Shown here: piece by piece, positions 35,855 to 45,425 of the stretch
Position numbering within the stretch: position 1 is the first letter of the stretch
How the letters are laid out: every line of letters begins with the position of its first letter
Source of the DNA: Owenia fusiformis
Taxonomy: Eukaryota; Annelida; Polychaeta; Sabellida; Oweniidae
Length of the DNA: 64,000 bases
Assembly (NCBI GenBank): GCA_903813345.2
Contig: CAIIXF020000003.1
Coordinates: 20,662,931-20,726,930, forward strand
Reading direction: 5' to 3'
Translations under genes and position numbers: made by a program
The notes under the pieces: model-generated
Told to the model about the DNA's origin: nothing
What the model saw: the letters and a program-made list of their open reading frames with translations, nothing else
The model's database searches: none

Positions 35855-36114
35855 GGGTCGTGGGTTCGATCCCTACTCGGGTGGACTGACTTTTTCACAT
35901 CAGCCCTTAGCACAGGATTTCATTCTGTATTTTCATTAAATAATACTATTTCTCCTTGGGGAGAATGGCCCGTGGGAAAGTCCACGTGACATCATGAATA
36001 GAATGATTGACAACCTGGAAAGACAAGCGAGGGGTCGTGGGTTCGATCCCTACTCGGGTGGACTGACTTTCTCACATCAGCCTTAGCACAGGATTTCATT
36101 CTATGTTTTCATTA
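35855..36114 (+). mobile_element. SINE-like tRNA-derived repeat, dimer
   Basis: GGGTCGTGGGTTCGATCCC, a perfect pol III B-box/T-arm sequence, occurs twice 177 bp apart. Each is followed by CTACTCGGGTGGACTGAC and a tail ending TTTTCATTAA. The segment between (35940-36030) would carry the 5' half, with TGGCCCGTGGGA as a poor A-box candidate. The first copy lacks its 5' half. It is not a functional tRNA because no cloverleaf can be folded. Confidence 0.6.
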
Positions 36115-36171
36115 ACTCTTTTGTCCCTAGGCATCATCATATTAAATTTGAACCAAATCCGTCAACTAATA

Positions 36172-36720
36172 CAAGGGTCGTTCGAAAAGTTTTGCACTAA
36201 TGCTTCTGAAGAGAAGAGATTTTATTATTTTTACATGAAATTCTTACGGATGCAGTATCTCCTATCTTACATTCATATCTGAAATTTCAGGAGCATACGC
36301 AATATACTTCTTGAGATACATTGACTTTAAAATGTGAACCAATGGTCTCATGGTCCATATGACGTCATTAAATTGAATTAATTTTTTGAATGCCTTGAAA
36401 GGCTGAAATTATTCGGTCAATCTGTGTTCTTTGAACAGTTAGTCAGGTTATGTTATAATTGACTTGTAATCAATCAAAATATAGAGTTCTTATGTAGTCT
36501 TCCGTAGCAGGAATGCATTACTTGTAGCATTCTGTCCACCAGTCTTTGAAACCATGTCTGAACCACTCCTACCTATAGGATGTAAAGCCTTCTGATAACT
36601 ACAGCTACCTTCAATACATTTCCCTTTGTCTAATTCCATCTTGGAATACTTAGCAATCCCTATAGGAGTCATCGTATGCAATGTCTTCATGCATGAATGA
36701 TTTTAACTTGTGTAATTCGG
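36172..36720. mobile_element. Possible mariner 5' end
   Basis: ACAAGGGTCGTTCGAAAAGT resembles mariner/IS630 termini and sits exactly where the satellite unit is interrupted. No matching inverse terminus is found at the other side. The frame at 36490-36690 is not confidently transposase. Confidence 0.4.
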
Positions 36721-37069
36721 TTTTCCCATTCTTTAACAATGTATTCTGCCATATTCAATTCTCCAATATTTCATAAATTGATGTGAGAACTTTGACAACG
36801 TCATAAAATCAGGCGATTTGTTCAAGTTGTTTGAAGAGTATGTTTACGGACATTCTTTAGCATTTCCAAAGAAAATAAGATGAGAAGTTTATGTAAGTAA
36901 CTTTGGGCATGTTTAGTGGTATTGTGCTTTAAATATTACTTGTTTTCTCTTTAAAATGATATGGTCCGTGCCGCCATCTCCTTGGTTACCATATTTGAGT
37001 CTTTCTTGGACAAATCTGCTTTGTCCCTAGGCTCATCATATAAAATTTGAACCAAATCCATTCATAGTA

Positions 37070-37465
37070 ACGGTCATTATTCTTCCATCAATCCTAATCC
37101 TTCAAAGTAGTTACCAGCATTTTGTAAGCATTTGTTATGCATTTTCACCCAGTCCTGAAAGATGTGATAGGGACCGTCTTTGCCTTCAAAATGTGATTCA
37201 TTCCAACTGTTGTGGGGTTGTACCACACAGACTATATTCCCCAGACTTAGCTGGCTATGATTTCTATCTTTTCCCCACAGTGAAGAACAAATTACGAGGT
37301 ATCCAGTTTGAGGACAGTAATGAGATCATTCGGGAATTCATACACCAAGTTACGAAGGAGGCAAAGTATCACGTCTTTCAGGACTGGGTGAAAATTCATA
37401 ACTAATGCTTACAAAATGCTGGTAACTACTTTGAAGGATGGAAGAATAGTGACAATTACTATAAT
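37070..37465 (+). pseudogene. Mariner-type transposase C-terminal remnant, with inverted 3' end copy
   Basis: 37193-37405 encodes PHRLYSPDLAGYDFYLFPTV followed by KNKLRGIQFED and VFQDWVKIHN. This is the mariner signature around the last catalytic Asp (YSPDLAP-D-x-LFP). A stop follows HN, after which CLQNAGNYFEG continues the family sequence, so the gene is broken. The reverse complement of 37070-37170 encodes the same C-terminus (FQDWVKMHNKCLQNAGNYFE). Two 3' ends therefore face each other about 200 bp apart, which implies a rearrangement. Confidence 0.8.
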
Positions 37466-37551
37466 CATGAATGAATATACTTAATGAAATAAAACAACCT
37501 ATTACAATGAATACAGTGCCCAAACATCATATAAAAGTACTGTTGATTTTG

Positions 37552-38551
37552 AAAAGGTCCATGCGCAGTATGGCAAGTGATTTTAGACAGTCATATCTTT
37601 CACCATGGGTACTTTCTGGCCATCAATACAGTTGTTTTATTAAAACAATATGTTTTCTTTCAAGTGAAGTCCCCATGATAGTAAAATATCAATCAAACTA
37701 TCTGGAAAATTATGGATTAGGACCCCACCTTGGCACTTTTTTAAAAATGTTAGGGTCATTTTTTAAAAAGAGGATCTTGTTTTTCTCAATTTAAACATAT
37801 CAAAAGTTTCTTCTACACTATATTAACATTTTCTGAAAAGGGGATGCGTATTGAAATGCGTGAAAGTTAAAATCCACATATCCCATGTTATTTTCCCATA
37901 GGAAAAACTCGTGCTATCCATTGTTTTCAGCCTAACTTTGGTCATCGAAAATCATATCTTCAAAACTAGCCTTTCAATACCATTCTACTTTTGAAGAAGT
38001 TTTAGACCCCTTGATGAATAATCTTTTCATGCAATCACGCGGTAGTATCTCTTCGGGACGTATGGAAACCACTCCGTCCCGAAAAACCGTTAATTTGAAT
38101 TTAAAACCTACCCCAGTGTTTGAAAATCAAGGATTGTGAGTCTCACACTTCACAGTTTTTCTTCAAACTTGTTCCGTACAAAGCTTCACAGAAATACCTT
38201 TCAGTCGATACATTGTTTTCGTGTACAAAGTACCTCGTTTTAGCGGCGTTTTGGTCCCCAGCTGCGAGATAAAGCAAATTTTCATAACTTTCAACTGTAA
38301 GTCAAGTTATCTCGCCAGTCTTTTACCCATTCTCGCTCATAATTTCAGAATGGACTCCCATTACAACCTTCCATCGCTACGTTTTGATTTTTGGGCATCA
38401 AACGCAGCAGTTTCTAAATCATCCACACATCGATTGATATTTTTTCACCATCGGTACTTCACTTGAGAGAAAACATTCATGGTTAAAAAGTATTCATGGT
38501 TAAAGATGTGACTTTCTAAAATCACTTGCCATACTGCACATGGACCTTTGG
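37552..38551. mobile_element. 1-kb foldback
   Basis: The arm at 37552-37720 (GGTCCATGCGCAGTATGGCA, CAAGTGATTTTAGA, TCAAGTGAAGT) is mirrored at 38395-38551. The loop includes the 37870-38020 segment, related to 42434-42545, and the 38070-38272 segment, related to 29157-29375. Confidence 0.7.
38070..38272 (-). repeat. Dispersed repeat, inverted partner of 29.2 kb
   Basis: Reverse-complement match to 29157-29375. It lies inside the loop of the 1-kb foldback, which favours a family of independent copies over a 9-kb element. Confidence 0.6.
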
Positions 38552-41500
38552 TATTTTTCCTAAACTTCACCTTGTTGCGCCACCGGTTACCATGATGGTA
38601 ACAAAAATAATAGGATTATAATGATGTCATAGAACAATGGTGTGATCCTATATATTTACGTTATATTGTGTGAAAAAAACAATAGAAGAATAAAAAATGG
38701 CAAAAATAGAGCCAACGGTCCAGAAATTCCTGATCACCTCGCGTAAATGCTATCTAGGGGTCATTTAAATGCGAAATTGTAGCCAAATATCATCAAAAAC
38801 TGCTATTTCAGCAAAAACATTAAAGGATCCGTACCTATTAGTCTACCTATAAGAACTTATTGAAAGAGGTAAAATGGAATTCCAGAATTATTTTCATGCA
38901 ATTTGAATCTTTATTAAGTATATTTTCAACAAACCGCTAAAATAGTGTGAAAAATATGGTAAAAAGGTGTTTTTAACAGTGATTCTTAAGACATGTCATG
39001 TTGACTCTTCAAATGAGTAATTTTGACATATTTTCACAGGACCTTGATTAAAATCTTGAGTTTTGTAGATAGACTTAATTTCACTTGTCAATATAAAAAC
39101 TACAATGTGTCCTAATCTACTAAGCTTCATTTCATTTCATGACCTTCTCCATTCGTTGACATATTGAGGTACTTCCACAAGCCAGGCTCCCTCTGAATTT
39201 ACCTTTATTGTTTAGTATTAACACTATTTCATAATTCAAACATGAAATAAGAAAGTATCCTAAGTGTGGAAGATACACAATATGAAAGCATAGCAAAAAT
39301 TTTAGTTTCAAAAAGGAGGCCATATTGAAATTGCCATTATAGTCAAGAATCCATTCTGCCTTGAATGTATTGCTTAAGGTAGGAGGTGCAACATAGAACC
39401 TTCTACAGAAAATAGAAAATATTTGGTAGACATTCTGGACTGAACCTTCCAACAAACTCTGTCATTTAGAATATCGATTGTGTCAACGTATCACGCCACA
39501 GAGACATCCAACCCGGGTTCCCATAGATAATTCTGATTAAATTTTCAATGATAACAAGAGAAAGAAAACATGTGTCATTTGCAATTAAGCATTGCCAATT
39601 AAATCACAGGTAACTTAAAATATGTTTTTCAAAAATCTGTTCATGGGGTATACATCGATTGAAGAATGGTCAACATACTTAAAATGATCATGAATGAAGA
39701 CTAACATACCCCTAAAATGATATTTAGAATGATTTGTATCTATGCCAAACTTAAGTGCACTGAATGACCTTAGATTTAATCCAAATGACCTTATTTCATT
39801 TTTATGTGTTAATAATTGATAAAAGTAACTATTTCCATATCATTTTCAATGAAACCTTAGGGGGCTTCAGGTACATTAGGTAACAGATCCTTTGTTCATG
39901 AAAATATTAATTCCCTCTTTTATGCCTCCGCCCAGAATATGTTTCACACTAATAAACTTCAATTCTGGGCGGTTTTGAGTAGTTTTAATAAATTCTCGAC
40001 ACTTTTATATGTGACTACTACAGGCATGGTCACTCACTGTTTGTTCTCTCTGTCAGGGCCAGGATTGTTTAGGGTATACCATGGTGAAATGGCGAGGGAA
40101 ATGTGAAATCGAATGGCAACAAGTCTGCTGGTCTCTGAGCCAGGCTCGTCATCTGTCAATATGTATACCCGATATACCAACAGTTAGGTTGTCGCTTTAA
40201 CACAGAGACTGCCTTTGCAATGTCTTTTTGAACATGGGAACCAATACTCTGTTCTGCACAAATGAAAAAGTTATCGGCCATTGTAGCAAAAGATCAATCT
40301 TTCAAAAGTTTTTATGAATAGAAAATAATTACTATACATTACATACATATATATATATAATGTATGTATATATCGATTGGCCTATTTCGTTCATATTTTA
40401 ATGAAACTGGGATTTAATTAGAGAGATACTAACCTACAATGGATGAGATAATGAGAACGCACACTAACACTTTAATGAACATCTTGAATTATTGGGTGTA
40501 CTTGTTCCTTGACGATTTTAATCTGAAATTTTAAAATAAACAAGATTGCTTATCAATATGCATAAATGAAGTAATCAATGATTTCACATGACGTATTCAA
40601 ATAAAAAACAACCCTTGTCAAAATTAAATGCATATTTTTTGCATTATTGTGCAAAACAAAAAAGTAATTATCTAAGTCAATCCCGTGTCACGACCTACCA
40701 TTAGGTAGTATCTCGTTCATTTGCTATGAAAAAATCCATTACATAAAGTATACCTTTCTTGACTAAAGTACAAAAAGATTGGCTCTATAAATCTAGGAAT
40801 ATATCCGTCGATCCACATTGCAGATCACAAATATTTTCTTTCAAACATATTACAAATATTCCAATAAAGATGCCATGTAGTGATTCTTTCGATTTCATCA
40901 TGAACCCCCTTCTTAAAGTCCCCGATAAATCGGGCTACGTATACCGCCGTGTTTACATTAGGGGATTAGAAGAGTTTATTTTTTATTTAGGTATGCAAGC
41001 TACGTATATCAATATTAGGCCTTCATTCATGTACTCGTGTGCATGTAATCAGCATGCCCTTCAATATTATGTAAACCAGGCTATTCAAGTACTGTATAAT
41101 GTACACTATTTATGTGTGTACTACATACAATACAATTCCCTGGGAAACAAAACACAAATACTTTTTATATGTTCAAAATGAGCCATTTGATTGACGCAAA
41201 CACTAAATAGCTTCATAAATAACATCTACAAAGTATATCTAATAGTAATTTTCAATTTCAATGGTGAAACTTCCCTGGTTACAATTATATGGGAAATCAT
41301 CACGAGACGAAGATCGTTCGCCTTCCTGGTTTACCTCTGAATCGTGTACCTGGTAATCTCTTTATATAGTTTAGCGAGAGCGGTGCGCCTGCGCAGTTTT
41401 AAACTTTGGCGCACACTTTATACACACTATTGAATATTAATATTATATATTGTTTAAGAAATTTATTTAAATTATTTCTTTTAGTTAGCTTGAAAACATG

Positions 41501-42433
41501 TACATAAGTTGATATGTAATTACAAATAAATATTATTCATAAAACTAGCTTACATTCTAGTTTCTACATTTCACTTTATATATGCAACTTACCTTTTTCT
41601 GTGATCGTGTGCGGGGCTTTGAATTTACATTCATATTTATTGGCCACAGTATGGTGTACGTGTAGTTACAGGCATCAATGACACTACGTACATGTTGATA
41701 CACATATTCACATGGGGACATACGTGAAGACTTCAAGAGACAGAAAACGTCGACAAACTAAAATAAAAGTTGTTTGTAGGAAAGCAGATGTAACTCTACG
41801 TCTGAAAACAGCCCCCCTTTCCACAGCTGTCGTTTCATCGTTCCCAATCAAAATGTTACAATTATGCGAAAAGTAATAACAATACCTTTTATCTGTCATA
41901 TATTTAGATTGATAAGTCATCCTAAAGTGAAAGATCAGTTGCTTTGATAAACATTGTACAGTAGTTTTTTTTATTTCGTGTGGGTTGGATGTATATACCG
42001 TCCATTTTGAGAATTGTTTCGTTTTTAAACTTATATTGCCTCTTATGATTTCTGGTATCTCTGACTGTACCTTGGCATTGCAACAAAGTGAACTTCAACC
42101 ATTTATTTTTCTCATAAAAAATTATACCTAACATAACGATTGTTGTAACTTGTTTTATAGTTTGTTTTGTAAAATAATGGGTCCATTAATGTAAATATCT
42201 ATTGACAATATCGCTAGTTTGTTAAATTAATATGTAGCATACATGACATGCGACATTATCAAAACATCTAGGTACATGAATGGATGCGAAGTATTGAAAA
42301 TATAGAAACAGACAAAGCGTTGGTCGTGTTTAAATTATAGTAAAAATCAAGTAATATCATTAAGTGTGTACTTTTTTTTATTTTCTGGGGGAAGGGGAAA
42401 TCGTATAGCAATGCAATAAGGTTAATAAAAACG
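38552..42433. other. No supported gene
   Basis: Nearly 4 kb. The longest frame (40759-41181, 140 codons) begins with a non-ATG codon, has no recognisable domain and has an AT-driven composition, so I do not call it. Landmarks: a TA/TACATA microsatellite at about 40337-40373, and GTGCGCCTGCGCAGT at about 41384-41398, which matches the NRF1 site consensus without an adjacent gene. Confidence 0.4.
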
Positions 42434-42545
42434 ACATATCCCATGTTATTTTCCAATAGGAAGAACTCCATGCAGTCCGTTGTTTTCAGGCTTCTGGTCA
42501 CCAAAATTGGATATCTTCAGAATCAAGCTTGCTATAAAATTCTCT
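42434..42545 (+). repeat. Copy of the 37.9-kb repeat
   Basis: ACATATCCCATGTTATTTTC and the following ~100 bp match 37876-37985 in the same orientation with moderate divergence. It is a solo copy of that repeat family. Confidence 0.6.
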
Positions 42546-42872
42546 CTTTTAGTGGTTACTGACATAGTGTGGGAGAAACTTTTCATATAACTGACATGAG
42601 AAAAAAACGGGATCTTCTTTTTAAATGAGGAAATTTGAGGAAAAAAAATTGAGGAAAAACCGAGGCTACTAATCCATTATCAATCTATATAATCCAAATG
42701 ACATTTTTATTATTTTTTGTGCTCAATTGAAGATAAATATTGTTCTAATGTAAAACGAGGAATGTGTGGTCTAACAAAACTCCAAAATAAAACTGTCAAA
42801 AATTGTTCGTGATACACTACTACGTGGTCCTTTAATTTTTTTAGCAAGAAATATTGTTGAACTATACAATAA

Positions 42873-43419
42873 CACTGGTGATCCGCTCGATTACGCTGGT
42901 TACCGGAACAGTTTGTTTCTGTAACAAAATGTCGGAACGTCGAAGGTACGATTTTTCTTCTTTCCTTATTTCACGCATTGTAAGCAAAATCCACACGACA
43001 TTTTTTCTCACAAATGCACAAACGTGTATAAGTTACATATGTTTTAGAAAATGTACATGTTTGCGCGAAAAATAGCTCAGAACACAACAGGATCGTCGAT
43101 TTCATTCCTCACTTAAGTTACATAAACGATATGGGTTAAAAGTGCAGATCTTAACTGTTTTTCGAAATACCGTTTGTGTAACTTAAGTGAGGAATTAAAT
43201 TGACGATTTTGTTGTCTTTTGGATTATTTGTTCGCAAATATGTACATTTTCTTAAATATATGATACTGATACACGTTTGTGATAAAAATTTCCTGGAAAT
43301 TCTGCCTACAATGTGTGAAAAAAACGAAAAACGAAAATCGTACCTTCGATGTTCCGACATTTTGTTACCGAAACGGTTCGTTTTGGTAACCAGCGTAATC
43401 GAGTAGTGGATCACCAGTG
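42873..43419. mobile_element. 547-bp near-palindromic MITE, 5-bp target duplication
   Basis: The termini are inverted CACTGGTGATCC, with exact direct repeats AATAA outside (42868-42872 and 43420-43424). The arms of about 230 bp match nearly throughout (for example TTACGCTGGTTACC, AAAATGTCGGAAC, ACTTAAGTGAGGAAT), leaving about 60 bp of loop. The apparent frames on opposite strands encode the same peptide because of the symmetry. A CAC terminus and a 5-bp duplication fit Transib-type (RAG-related) or perhaps Chapaev-type elements, but the terminal heptamer is not canonical. Confidence 0.8.
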
Positions 43420-43590
43420 AATAAGGACTAGGGATCAACTAAAACGAATACCTTATGTAATTGTTTCGACATGGCTGGCATGGGCAATTTATGTCTGATG
43501 TGAAATCACATTTTGAAACAAAAACGTTTAGTTTTAATGTATAGTTCTGAGCTTCGATTTTAATTTAAAAAAAGGTTTTGTCAATGTTTT

Positions 43591-43621
43591 TAGATGGCGC
43601 AATTGTAGATTGCGCCATCTA
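43591..43621. repeat. Perfect 13-bp stem hairpin
   Basis: TAGATGGCGCAAT, a TGTAG loop, then the exact inverse. It lies about 420 bp beyond the stop codon of the large minus-strand gene, possibly in its 3' untranslated region. It is GC-richer than its surroundings. Confidence 0.7.
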
Positions 43622-43705
43622 AATTGCAATTGTTATGTTCTTTTGTTACAGGTTAGAAGTAGAGACTGGGTAACTTGGCAACTTTTTCAGATACTCATGA
43701 TATTT

Positions 43706-43711
43706 ATTACT
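43706..43711 (-). promoter_or_regulatory. Candidate poly(A) signal for the large gene
   Basis: AATAAA on the minus strand about 330 bp after the stop at 44042. Nothing else fixes the transcript end. Confidence 0.3.
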
Positions 43712-44041
43712 GTTTTCAAAAACACAATTGACATTCAATACATGACGCTCTCAAGAGCATATTTGTTGGTTTTAACTGGACAGAAGTGGGCCATAAAAAT
43801 GGAGTAAATAAAAACCTGAGAATGACACGTACCATGTCTGTTGGAAATTATTTTAAGTGTAAAGATATTAATACTTGGGAACAAGGACGTAGGTCACAAA
43901 AACACGAATTTGATACTAGGTTTTTGATACATAACTCGATAAGACAGGATGCGGCTTTTTGGAATAAGAACGTGATGTATTGATTTGGAGAATATAGTAA
44001 CTGGATGGAATCCTTTTTGAGATCTACGACATGAACAAATA

Positions 44042-45425
44042 TCAAGTACATTTGGCATTAGCAGTTTTGGGACGTTTCTTGGCAGATTTAAGTCTTTTCT
44101 TTTTGCCATTTTGTCCCGCTTTTTCAAGCTTGGTTAAATCTGTGAGGGAATGTCTCCTTTGCGAGAAGTAACTTTTATGTGGAACAACTAGTGCACGACC
44201 ACTTGGACGCTTTGATCCTGTGTTTGAAACGGAGCTCTTGGCAGTGTTTGGGCGACTTGTACCACCACGGTTAGGATCTAAATCCAGTTTTTCAAGCTCT
44301 TTCTCTATATCCGCATGTATAGGTGTGTTGGGCCTCGGTCGTAAATCCTTTGTTGAAGGGACGCTACGTTGACCCGTCGAGTATGTGGCATGTCCGGATT
44401 TTGGACGGCCGAGGATAACCCTATTGGCGTTAATACGCTTAGCATTGCTATTGCTACGTTTACAACTATTGCATGACGATGGCCTGGGTTTTCGTGATGA
44501 TTTGGCATCCTCTTCAGTACCCTCAGCCCGACTGTGGAACTCATAGTTTGTATTAACACATTTCCCATCACAGTATTTTTGAAAACAATGAACACATTGA
44601 TTCGAAGTTGCTCGTTTTACTGGACAGTCTCCTACGCAAGATAATTGCACACATCTTGGACAGCATTTCCTATCCTTTGGTTTTGTGCTTATTGGTCGGA
44701 CACCTTTAGAAAGTTTGTAATCACTGCGTTTTTGTTTGATTGCATTTCTTATTCTCTCTCGACGAGCTCTTTCCCATTCTTCGGTCTCTACTTGTAGCTT
44801 TTCAAGGAGGACTATCCGGTCAATAATTTTTTCATCTTCTTTGATGGGGGGTCGTAACTTCGTTTGATCCCGCCAATCAAATTCTATTTGACTGATCTCC
44901 CGATAGTCCAATCTATTTAATTCGATGGGTAACGCTGAGGTAAATTCATATGGAGGAATTTCTAAACGCATGGCATCGAAGTCGAATTTGCGTGGGTCCT
45001 TTAATCCTTGCGCTAAACAGAATGAATCTAAGATTTCAGGTCTAAGTTTCAAATCTGGAATATTTGAGTTTTTAATTATGGGTGGCTCTTCGTCATTTTC
45101 ATTGTCAGACATATCACTAGCGCTGATTCTACTGAGACCACTATCGTAATCACTGTCGCGTCCAGAGGATTTCAAAGATTGGGAAGTAAAGTGATTCTTA
45201 TCACCATAAAGGCACATTGATTTGTTCAATGTTTCATCATCCTCGTCAGCTAATTCATAGACGATTTTGGGGGACAGAGTATCGTACTCGCCACGTTTTA
45301 GAGACTCGTTGGTCTGTGTCATAGGCTGTGGTATCGCCGAATGTGGTCTCGTTCTCGCGAGAGTTTCTCTCGATGACAAAGCTCGCTCGCCTATTGGTAC
45401 GTATTGCGCACATGCAGTCTTTGGC
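44042..45425 (-). CDS. Exon 6 (last coding exon), large gene
   Basis: It follows acceptor TATTTTGTACTTTCAG. One base completes an Arg codon, then PKTACAQYVPIGERALSS leads into 460 codons in all. It holds the acidic segment, the charged helix, the cysteine cluster and the basic R-P-rich tail, and stops at 44042. Confidence 0.85.

Larger units (their letters stand above)
35530..37075. repeat. Second GCCATCTTG-type satellite, interrupted
   Basis: Units of about 145 bp contain a GGCCGCCATTTTG-type box, CTTTGTCCCTAGGCATCATCATAT and AAATTTGAACCAAATCC. Units lie near 35550, 35690 and 35840, then resume at 36115 and 37015 after a SINE-like dimer and a mariner-type insertion. The unit has the same layout as the 146-bp satellite of the foldback but a different sequence. 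Confidence 0.65.

Noticed and set aside
35855-36114. tRNA gene
   Set aside because: Only the T-arm/B-box half is present; no acceptor stem or anticodon arm can be paired.
36490-36690. Mariner transposase N-terminus on the minus strand
   Set aside because: The peptide has no helix-turn-helix pattern or family words I can align; position near the mariner fragment is not enough.
40759-41181. 140-codon plus-strand frame
   Set aside because: Begins with a non-ATG codon, has no domain, and its residues reflect AT-rich base composition. No splice or poly(A) context.
42854-43438. Similar frames on opposite strands resembling a small protein family
   Set aside because: Explained fully by the palindromic MITE at 42873-43419.
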